Origin: Pyrinomonas methylaliphatogenes
Lineage (GTDB): Bacteria > Acidobacteriota > Blastocatellia > Pyrinomonadales > Pyrinomonadaceae
DNA: 64,000 nucleotides
Reading direction: 5' to 3'
Assembly: GCF_000820845.2 (NCBI RefSeq)
Contig: NZ_CBXV010000008.1
Span: 127,001 to 191,000, forward strand
Every line of letters begins with the position of its first letter. Positions within the stretch are counted from its first letter, which is position 1. Of this stretch, positions 56,689-64,000 are shown in pieces. Position numbers and translations under genes: made by a program. The notes under the pieces are model-generated. The model did no database searches. It was not told the origin of the DNA and worked only from the letters and a program-made list of their open reading frames with translations.

Positions 56689-57408
56689 TCAGCGCTCAAG
56701 CGACGAAAGCTTTTGCCGCGCCCTTTCCGCCTCTTCGCTATGCGGATAACGGCGCACGATCTCGCGCCAGCACGCGCCATCGTAAACGTACCTGCTTCGC
56801 GCTCGATCCCAAACGAAGCGCACGCCCTGGCGATTGTAGCGATCCAGCCCGACGTAGTTCATAAAGTAGCTATGAGCGGGAACGCCCGTTGCGGCTATCT
56901 CCCCGTCGGGCAAACGGCGCATGGCCTCGCGCGTCAAAACGTCGGCTGCTTGCTCCGCCGCCTCGCCGAGCATCCAAAGGACAGCGGGACGATACGGTGA
57001 GCGTGGGAAAAGATCGAGAAATAGCTTGGCGCGCGCGATGCGAACGAAACCGTCGGAAGCGCGGATCAAACGCCATAAACGCTCATCGTCGCCGATCGCC
57101 AACGGCGAGGCGAGCGCATCCCTTTGCACCCATCCGCGCGTGCGTCTGGTTACGGCGACGCGCTCGAAGATGACTCCATCGCTCGCCTTTCGCCTGCCCA
57201 GCAACGTAACCTCTCTCCCTCGGCTCAAACGGCGCACGAGCGTCGCCGACAGCGTCGGCTCGCTCCTCAAGGCAGCCAACCTTTCATCGACGACTATCGC
57301 GCGCCCTCTTAAAGCGGCGGCCCGTTTCTGCGCTGAAGAGGTGGCGGGGTAAAGAAGCAGACCGAAGATGAGGCAAGCGAAGATCCGCCTTCGGCATAGG
57401 ATGAACAT
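56689..57408 (-). CDS. Exported protein with SH3-like domain
   Basis: The 239-residue protein has GGAGAGAGAAG before the ATG and a signal peptide (IFACLIFGLLLYPATSSA). Residues ~35-100 look like a bacterial SH3 domain (LAALRSEPTLSATLVRRLSRG, VTLLGRRK, RTRGWVQRDAL). The C-terminal ~130 residues are helical and Arg-rich (FLDLFPRSPYRPAVLWMLGE, RYPHSEEAERARQKL), reminiscent of TPR-type helices in envelope proteins. SH3 domains of this type often bind peptidoglycan. The family is not recognised. It lies downstream of ruvC on the same strand. Confidence 0.72.
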   Translation of the reverse strand: MFILCRRRIFACLIFGLLLYPATSSAQKRAAALRGRAIVVDERLAALRSEPTLSATLVRRLSRGREVTLLGRRKASDGVIFERVAVTRRTRGWVQRDALASPLAIGDDERLWRLIRASDGFVRIARAKLFLDLFPRSPYRPAVLWMLGEAAEQAADVLTREAMRRLPDGEIAATGVPAHSYFMNYVGLDRYNRQGVRFVWDRARSRYVYDGACWREIVRRYPHSEEAERARQKLSSLER

Positions 57409-57519
57409 CTCTTCTCTCTCCTGCGATCAGTGAGGTTAAAGATATCAAGCCGATAGCATGATGAAGAAGATCTATCCTCGATCTGCGCCGACGATTGCGA
57501 CCGCTGTTCCAGCTCTCCG

Positions 57520-58026
57520 CTACAGATGGCGCAGAACCTCGCGTTGAGAGGCGGCAAAACGCAGATGATGGAGATGGCAGATGGCGACGGCCAAAGCGTC
57601 AGCGGCGTCGTTCGGTTGCGGCGCTTGCTCGAGCTTGAGAAGGACGCGCACCATCTCCTGCACCTGATGCTTCTCCGCCGCGCCATAACCGACGATCGTC
57701 TGTTTGATGAGTCGCGGCGCATACTCTTTTATCTCCAATCCGGCGCGCGCCGCCGCCAAGATGGCTACGCCGCGAACTTGCCCGAGTTTGAGCGCGGTTT
57801 TGACGTTGGCGGCGAAGAACGCCTCTTCAACAGCACACACGTTCGGATGTAAGCGAGCGATGACGTTTTCCAATCCTTCGCTGATGCGAAGCAACCGCAG
57901 AGCGAAAGCGCTGTGAGGTGAGGTGCGTATGGCTCCGTAATCGACCAACTGGTAACACCGCGCGTCGCCTTCGACGACGCCCCAGCCGGTGATTTCGCTG
58001 CCCGGATCGATGCCCAAGACGCGCAT
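57520..58026 (-). CDS. ruvC: Crossover junction endodeoxyribonuclease RuvC
   Basis: The protein has 168 residues. The first catalytic aspartate is in MRVLGIDPGSEITGWG, the glutamate in CAVEEAFFAANVKTAL, and the last acidic pair in NDAADALAVAICH. RuvC resolves Holliday junctions. The ATG at 58026 lies five bases after the yebC stop; an in-frame TTG nine bases earlier is less likely. The yebC-ruvC order is widespread. ruvA and ruvB are not adjacent. Confidence 0.95.
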   Translation of the reverse strand: MRVLGIDPGSEITGWGVVEGDARCYQLVDYGAIRTSPHSAFALRLLRISEGLENVIARLHPNVCAVEEAFFAANVKTALKLGQVRGVAILAAARAGLEIKEYAPRLIKQTIVGYGAAEKHQVQEMVRVLLKLEQAPQPNDAADALAVAICHLHHLRFAASQREVLRHL

Positions 58027-58031
58027 GCTCT

Positions 58032-58775
58032 TCAAGCGGCTAACATCTCCTGCTCGCTGATATCGAAATTGGCGTAGACCTTCTGCACGTCGTCATGATC
58101 CTCGAGCGCTTCCATCAGTTTGACCATCTGACGCGCATCCTGCCCCTCGAGCTTCACATAGCTTTGCGGGACCATCGAGATCTCAGCGACCTGCGGCTCG
58201 ATCCCGGCCTTTTTGATCGCCGCGAGCACCGCTTCGAAACTCTCCGGATCAGTGATTATCTCGAAACTGTCTTCGTCATCGCGCAGATCTTCGGCTCCAG
58301 CTTCGATGGCCAACTCGAACAGCTTCTCTTCGGGCATCGCCGTTTTATCGACGACGATGTACCCTTTGCGCTCGAACATCCATGCGACCGAACCCGCCTC
58401 GCTCAAGTTCCCGCCGTTTTTGGAGAAGAGATGGCGCAGTTCCGCCACCGTGCGATTGCGATTGTCGGTCATCGCGTGGATCAGCACGGCGACGCCGCCC
58501 GGCCCATAACCTTCGTAGGTCACCTCCTCGTAACTTGCGCCCTCGATCTCGCCCGTGCCGCGTTTGATCGCGCGCTCGATCGTATCGTTGGGCATGTTGG
58601 CCGCTTTCGCATCGGCGATGGCTTTGCGCAAGCGCGGATTAGCTTCGGGGTCGCCACCGCCGAGCCGCGCGGCGACCGTAATCTCCTTGATCAACTTGGT
58701 GAAGAGTTTGCCGCGCCGCGCGTCGAGCAAACTCTTCTTATGTTTGATCGTATGCCATTTGGAGTGTCCAGACAT
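58032..58775 (-). CDS. yebC: YebC/PmpR-family regulatory or translation factor
   Basis: The 247-residue protein starts at 58775 with the invariant [14 protein letters not shown], preceded by AGGAAGGGG. Further signatures are [20 protein letters not shown] and [19 protein letters not shown]. YebC proteins have been described as DNA-binding regulators and, more recently, as ribosome-associated factors that help translation of proline stretches. It is followed directly by ruvC. Confidence 0.94.
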   Translation of the reverse strand: MSGHSKWHTIKHKKSLLDARRGKLFTKLIKEITVAARLGGGDPEANPRLRKAIADAKAANMPNDTIERAIKRGTGEIEGASYEEVTYEGYGPGGVAVLIHAMTDNRNRTVAELRHLFSKNGGNLSEAGSVAWMFERKGYIVVDKTAMPEEKLFELAIEAGAEDLRDDEDSFEIITDPESFEAVLAAIKKAGIEPQVAEISMVPQSYVKLEGQDARQMVKLMEALEDHDDVQKVYANFDISEQEMLAA

Positions 58776-58881
58776 AGTTCCCCTTCCTCGACGATCGGCC
58801 TTATTGGACTGATGGAACAAAGGGCGAATATATCACGCTGATTTTCGCCCCCGCAAATCGCAATCCGACAGCGTCAAGAGT

Positions 58882-59184
58882 TCAGCGGCGCGCGTTCGAC
58901 GCCGCTAATCGCTGTAACTTCTCGCCACCATCAAATCCGCGAACGCGAATCTGTTTCACGCGGCTCTTTTCGCCGCGGACTATTTCGATGGCGCTCGGGC
59001 TGACACCCAAAGCCTCCGCCAAAACCCGCACTAATTCTTCGTTCGCGGCGCCATCGACGGGTGGCGCGGCGAGTTGAACGCGCAACGCGCCAGCCTGCTC
59101 CCCGACGATGCGACTGCGCGCCGCACGCGGCACGACCCGCACTTCAAAGAGCAGATCCCCGGCTCTCTCCGTAAACCTGATCAT
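58882..59184 (-). CDS. DUF167 (YggU) family protein
   Basis: The protein has 100 residues. The pattern VRVVPRAARSRIVGEQAGALRV, then LAAPPVDGAANEELVRVLAEALG and VRGEKSRVKQIRV, is typical of DUF167. Members are small cytoplasmic proteins of unknown function that often sit beside yggT and yggS, as here. Confidence 0.9.
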   Translation of the reverse strand: MIRFTERAGDLLFEVRVVPRAARSRIVGEQAGALRVQLAAPPVDGAANEELVRVLAEALGVSPSAIEIVRGEKSRVKQIRVRGFDGGEKLQRLAASNARR

Positions 59185-59231
59185 CCCAGCTGATTGAAAC
59201 TGACGCTGCCCGCCTCACGCTGCCAGAAGAT

Positions 59232-59843
59232 TCAACCTATGAATCGCAGCGGCCAACCGCGCAACAGCGTCCCGGCGACCGCCGCTTGGAACAACCATAA
59301 GATGAAGAAGGCGATGAGCGGAGAGATATCGAACATGCCGAGCGGCGGGACGACGCGCCGCAAAGGGAGCAGAAGCGGCTCCGTGATGTTGACGAGGAAT
59401 CTCATCAGCGGATTCGAATAACTCACCATGCCCCACGAAAAGATGATGCGAATGAAGAGCAGGATCGTATAGAGCGCGAGAAGGCCGTAGATCACATAGC
59501 CAATCAAAGCGATCGGCGCCCCCCGATCTAGGCTGAAGATGACTCCGGCGAATGTATTCAATACCGCCTCCGCGAGCTGCAACGCGAACCAACCGGCTAG
59601 AATGGCGATCAGAATCGTGACGAGCGGCGCGATATTCGGGCCCATGCCGAAAGCGATGAGCGCACGCCGCACGGGCGCGACGATCGGTTCAGTAATGTTG
59701 CGCAGCCACATCACGATACGATTGAACGGGTTGACATCGGCATAGTTGAGCGCGAGGCGAACGAGCATCAACCCGATGATGACGATGATCGCCGCTGTGA
59801 TCGCATAGCTGATCAGAACGAAGAGCGCTTCGATGACGAACAT
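59232..59843 (-). CDS. YggT-family membrane protein with two YGGT repeats
   Basis: The 203-residue protein starts at 59843, since GGAGAGGTG lies upstream. Two related halves each contain a paired membrane segment and a conserved loop: NPFNRIVMWLRNITEPIVAP and NPLMRFLVNITEPLLLP, followed by PPLGMFDISP. The family has been linked to osmotic or envelope processes and, in other phyla, to cell division or thylakoid organisation. It lies between yggS and DUF167. Confidence 0.9.
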   Translation of the reverse strand: MFVIEALFVLISYAITAAIIVIIGLMLVRLALNYADVNPFNRIVMWLRNITEPIVAPVRRALIAFGMGPNIAPLVTILIAILAGWFALQLAEAVLNTFAGVIFSLDRGAPIALIGYVIYGLLALYTILLFIRIIFSWGMVSYSNPLMRFLVNITEPLLLPLRRVVPPLGMFDISPLIAFFILWLFQAAVAGTLLRGWPLRFIG

Positions 59844-59890
59844 AACACCTCTCCAACCGAACATCCGTTCTCGATTTTAGCAGATGCGAA

Positions 59891-60619
59891 CTACTCGACC
59901 GGCTCATTCGATGTCTGGCGCGCGCCGAAGATCGCCGTTCCGAGACGCACCATCGTCGCCCCTTCCTCGATGGCGACTTCAAAGTCGTGGCTCATGCCCA
60001 TCGAAAGCTCGCCGCGCCCGTGACCGAAAGCTCCTTCAGCTAACAATCTATCGCGCAACTCGCGCAACCGCCGAAAGTATGGGCGAGCCCGTTCAGCTGC
60101 GGCGAAAAACGGCGGCAGCGTCATCAAACCGATCAATCGCAGGCGCTCGCACCGTGACAGAGCCTGCACGATCGCCGGCAATTCGGCTTCGCTCGCCCCG
60201 GATTTGGTCTCCTCACCGGCCAAATTCAACTGGACCAACACGGGCAACTCGGCGCGCCCCTCCTCGACACAGATTCTCTCGAGTCGCTTCGCCAATTCGA
60301 TCGAATCTAACGAATGGATTAGGTCGAAGAGCCGCACTGCGCGCCGCGCTTTGTTCGCTTGCAGATGACCGATCAGATGCCAGCGCACGTCCCCATGGCC
60401 GATCTCCCTGATCTTCGCTTCCGCTTCCTGCACGCGATTCTCGCCAAGATCGCGCACCCCGGCCCTCACCGCTTGGCGCAGAACCTCGATCGGGAAAGTC
60501 TTGCTCACGGCGATCAGAGTTATTTCGGCTGGATCGCGGCCGACGCGCTTCGCGCAAGCGACGATCCGTTCCTTCACCCTCTCCAGGCGCGCGCCGATCT
60601 CATCCAATCGCGTTTCCAT
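59891..60619 (-). CDS. Pyridoxal-phosphate homeostasis protein YggS/PLPBP
   Basis: The protein has 242 residues and the alanine-racemase-like TIM barrel of YggS. The PLP lysine is in LIAVSKTFP, followed by DLGENRVQEAEAK, WHLIGHLQANKARRAV, LVQLNLAGEETKSGA and a late phosphate-binding GATMVRLGTAIFG. It lacks the racemase C-terminal domain. The family controls free PLP levels. It probably heads the yggS-yggT-DUF167 run. The 262-nt divergent gap to the next gene shows no clear promoter. Confidence 0.94.
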   Translation of the reverse strand: METRLDEIGARLERVKERIVACAKRVGRDPAEITLIAVSKTFPIEVLRQAVRAGVRDLGENRVQEAEAKIREIGHGDVRWHLIGHLQANKARRAVRLFDLIHSLDSIELAKRLERICVEEGRAELPVLVQLNLAGEETKSGASEAELPAIVQALSRCERLRLIGLMTLPPFFAAAERARPYFRRLRELRDRLLAEGAFGHGRGELSMGMSHDFEVAIEEGATMVRLGTAIFGARQTSNEPVE

Positions 60620-60881
60620 ATCGCCCCCTACACCGCTTCACGGCGACTATATCAATTCGCACAAAACGGCTGCAACCGACAGATTAACCATCCGTCAGAA
60701 ACGAACGTGTATCCCAAATCGTTCGCAGGAAGCGCCCTTTTCGTGCACCAGAATCGATCGCCACCGCCGAAGAACCGGGAAACGATGGGCCTTTAGTCAG
60801 TCCATGCGCTTGGCATACGGTTTGTTAGCTCGTCTCAGCGAGCCTTCGGGCAGAAGAACTCGACCTTATCGGGAGGGAGTC

Positions 60882-61394
60882 ATGATCGATCGCCAGAAGT
60901 TTCCGCTCTTCGCGATCTCGCTGTTATTCGCCGCTCTTTTCGCCGCCCCCGCACCCTCAGCGGCCCAAGCCGGCCCACCGCCGTGGATACGCGAGAAGAA
61001 ATCCGAAAAGTTCATCAACGGTCACGACGCGCGCGATGGGCGCTGGGATGGGCGCGGCCCTCAAAGGGGCTATTGGCGAGACGATGATCGTTGGGATCGA
61101 AGGGGATGGGATCGCGACCGCGATCGGGTGAGGGACAAACGCGAGATCCGCAACTACGCTCAATCGATCGGTTATCGCGAAGGTTATCGCCTCGGACGCG
61201 AAGATCGTTTCCGCGGGCGCAAGTTCAACTATCGCGACAATAACATCTATCGCGACGCGCTGCTCGGCTACCGTGACAGCTTCGACGACCGCGACCTATA
61301 CCGCCGCAGTTTCCGCGAAGGGTTCAAACGAGGTTACGAAGATGGATACCGAGACGCGCGCCGCGGCCCCTTCGGCGGCATCTTCGGCCACTGA
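60882..61394 (+). CDS. Secreted Arg/Asp/Tyr-rich repeat protein
   Basis: The 170-residue protein starts at 60882 with an excellent GGGAGGGAG. A signal peptide (FPLFAISLLFAALFAAPAP, cut near AQA) is followed by a mature protein rich in Arg, Asp, Tyr and Gly. Approximate repeats are YREGYRLGREDRFRG, YRDALLGYRDSFDDRD and YRRSFREGFKRGYEDGYRD. Similar short secreted proteins occur, as I recall, in many Acidobacteriota. Alternating Arg/Asp and aromatic residues suggest a self-associating or polyanion-binding surface protein. No function is assigned. Confidence 0.75.
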   Translation: MIDRQKFPLFAISLLFAALFAAPAPSAAQAGPPPWIREKKSEKFINGHDARDGRWDGRGPQRGYWRDDDRWDRRGWDRDRDRVRDKREIRNYAQSIGYREGYRLGREDRFRGRKFNYRDNNIYRDALLGYRDSFDDRDLYRRSFREGFKRGYEDGYRDARRGPFGGIFGH

Positions 61395-61413
61395 GGAACC
61401 GCTTTTAAGGCGC

Positions 61414-61442
61414 TTGACACCTCTCCGCCACATTCCTAAAAT
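61414..61442 (+). promoter_or_regulatory. Consensus promoter of tRNA-Leu
   Basis: A perfect TTGACA (61414-61419), a 17-bp spacer and TAAAAT (61437-61442) lie just upstream. Initiation near 61449 is only about six bases before the mature tRNA 5' end. This is the best promoter match in the window. Confidence 0.88.
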
Positions 61443-61454
61443 TTTCAGTGCAGT

Positions 61455-61541
61455 GCGGATGTGGCGGAACTGGTAGACGCGCTGGCCTCAGGAGCCAGTG
61501 ATGGCAACATCGTGGAGGTTCAAATCCTCTCATCCGCACCA
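61455..61541 (+). tRNA. tRNA-Leu (anticodon CAG), CCA encoded
   Basis: The acceptor stem is GCGGATG/CATCCGC. The D-arm is GCGGAACTGGTAGACGC. The anticodon stem CTGGC/GCCAG holds loop CTCAGGA (anticodon CAG). The long variable arm (TGATGGCAACATCGT) is the class II tRNA-Leu feature, and the T-arm is GGAGG-TTCAAAT-CCTCT. Discriminator A and CCA are encoded. It reads CUG codons. Confidence 0.97.
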
Positions 61542-61549
61542 AAGTTTCA

Positions 61550-61583
61550 AAGGCGAGGCCGGTCGCCTCGCCTTATCCTTTCT
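61550..61583 (+). terminator. Rho-independent terminator of tRNA-Leu
   Basis: A perfect 10-bp stem (AAGGCGAGGC / GCCTCGCCTT, loop CGGTC) is followed by ATCCTTTCT. It starts eight bases after the tRNA CCA end, so tRNA-Leu forms a single-gene transcription unit with its own promoter and terminator. Confidence 0.85.
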
Positions 61584-61667
61584 GCAGCGCCCCAAGATAT
61601 CATCTTGAAGCCATCTCAGCGTCGTCCGATGCCGATCGACAAGGCCCACTCATTCGCGAGCTTGCCC

Positions 61668-62198
61668 TCAATTGACGGATTCCGTTGCGCCATCCAACAT
61701 CTGAGCGCGCGCATCCATAACGACTAAAGGCTGCTCATCGAAGAGCGATGAATCGACCAGCGTCTGCACCCAGTAACGTCCGGCCACCGGGAAGGTCACG
61801 TTGACGAAGAAGCTGATGTTGTCAGCGAAACCGCCGGGCGCGACCTCAAAGCGCGTCGGCTGCGAGACGACGATCGGATACTGTCGATCGGGCGAAAGGA
61901 TGCGCACTTCGGAAAGATACGCGCCTTCACCGCGCCAGTGATTGACGACGGCGAACTTGATGAGCGAAACGGGAAGCTGTTGCACCATGATGTTCTGAAA
62001 GATGCCCATCAAGGAGAGCTTGTTCCCCACCTCCAGACGCACGTCGTCGCAAAATATCGTGTAGACGAGCTCCAATTTTCCGCTTTTGCTCTGCTTCACG
62101 CCCTTCTCCACCGAAAGATCTTCTGGCGCCGCCGAATCCCCGCCTCCGTCAGATAAGAGGCTAGACTCGAAACTCCCGGTTGCACGGTGAACCCTCAT
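61668..62198 (-). CDS. DUF6941-like protein of unknown function
   Basis: The conserved part begins at LELVYTIFCDDVRLEVGNK and continues with SLMGIFQNIMVQQLP, a beta-rich ~130-residue domain resembling DUF6941 as I recall it. This suggests a small C2- or immunoglobulin-like fold. The Ser/Gly/Asp-rich region before it is unconserved. The start is uncertain: ATG at 62198 is given, with 62264 and an internal GTG near 62096 as alternatives, and none has a good ribosome site. No signal peptide is seen. Confidence 0.6.
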   Translation of the reverse strand: MRVHRATGSFESSLLSDGGGDSAAPEDLSVEKGVKQSKSGKLELVYTIFCDDVRLEVGNKLSLMGIFQNIMVQQLPVSLIKFAVVNHWRGEGAYLSEVRILSPDRQYPIVVSQPTRFEVAPGGFADNISFFVNVTFPVAGRYWVQTLVDSSLFDEQPLVVMDARAQMLDGATESVN

Positions 62199-62300
62199 CT
62201 TCCGCAGGTTATTCCATACTAACACCGAAACTTCTGGACGGGTATCGCGATTCACAGGTTCCATGCAAGCGGGCCGGAAAGCGGCGCGCAAGTTCTCGCG

Positions 62301-64000
<1,700 letters not shown>

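Overview
This window looks like a chromosomal segment of an Acidobacteriota member. The strongest marker is the secreted VWA protein at 55057-56142, which has the organisation of the acidobacterial VWFA-related family. A diderm envelope gene set (bamA, ompH/skp, fabZ, lpxA, lpxI, lolCD), a PEP-CTERM protein and several acidobacterial-looking secreted hypotheticals agree with this. Class Blastocatellia (a Pyrinomonas-like lineage) is a plausible but unproven guess. Most genes are packed, uninterrupted and housekeeping in character. I see no rRNA, CRISPR array, insertion sequence or prophage.

Layout. 169-2289 (+): an M1-peptidase-fold protein fused to TPRs in which all three zinc ligands are replaced. 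2300-15570 (-): an envelope block, transcribed right to left: receiver/HATPase regulator, GT-C membrane protein, lolC, lolD, clpC, bamA, ompH, fabZ, lpxA, lpxI. 15772-23575 (+): DUF374 acyltransferase, M20 peptidase, pteridine-reductase-like SDR, era, prmA, rsmE, a small protein and a subtilase. 23622-30734 (-): mreB-like gene, S4 protein, SurA-like isomerase, mfd and a stand-alone heptose-phosphate adenylyltransferase. 30823-33645 (+): lysS and a quinone oxidoreductase. 33670-36763 (-): an orphan HAS-barrel protein and a NurA nuclease between two secreted hypotheticals. 37206-40975 (+): a large secreted LTD/endonuclease protein and a PEP-CTERM protein. 41302-42876 (-): tRNA-Arg(ACG) and a HExxH lipoprotein. 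43212-43538 (+): a DUF486 membrane protein. 43644-49559 (-): YihY, lepB, rnc, a TPR protein and a transpeptidase with a very basic linker. 49886-53417 (+): an NtrB/NtrC-like sensor and sigma-54 activator followed by an nDsbD-like protein. 53462-54921 (-): Tat-exported hemerythrin and a carboxypeptidase-regulatory-like protein. 55057-56142 (+): the VWA protein. 56287-60619 (-): a LysW-like zinc ribbon, an SH3-type protein, ruvC, yebC, DUF167, yggT and yggS. 60882-61541 (+): an Arg/Asp/Tyr-rich secreted protein and tRNA-Leu(CAG). 61668-64000 (-): a DUF6941-like protein and ligA, cut by the window end.

How the genes work together. The left third builds the outer membrane: lipid A acylation (lpxA, lpxI, with fabZ supplying acyl chains), beta-barrel assembly (bamA, periplasmic chaperones) and lipoprotein release (lolCD). 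lpxD is absent from its usual place between skp and fabZ. Genome maintenance genes (mfd, ruvC, ligA, nurA) are scattered.

No single spectacular new system stands out. The points most worth following are: the HAS-barrel/NurA pair without a HerA ATPase; the LysW-like protein whose tail is only Asp/Glu/Tyr; the M1 pseudopeptidase; ClpC with a shortened middle domain; the PTR1-like reductase; a possible small RNA at 18656-18815; and mutually exclusive RNA stems at 47871-47917.
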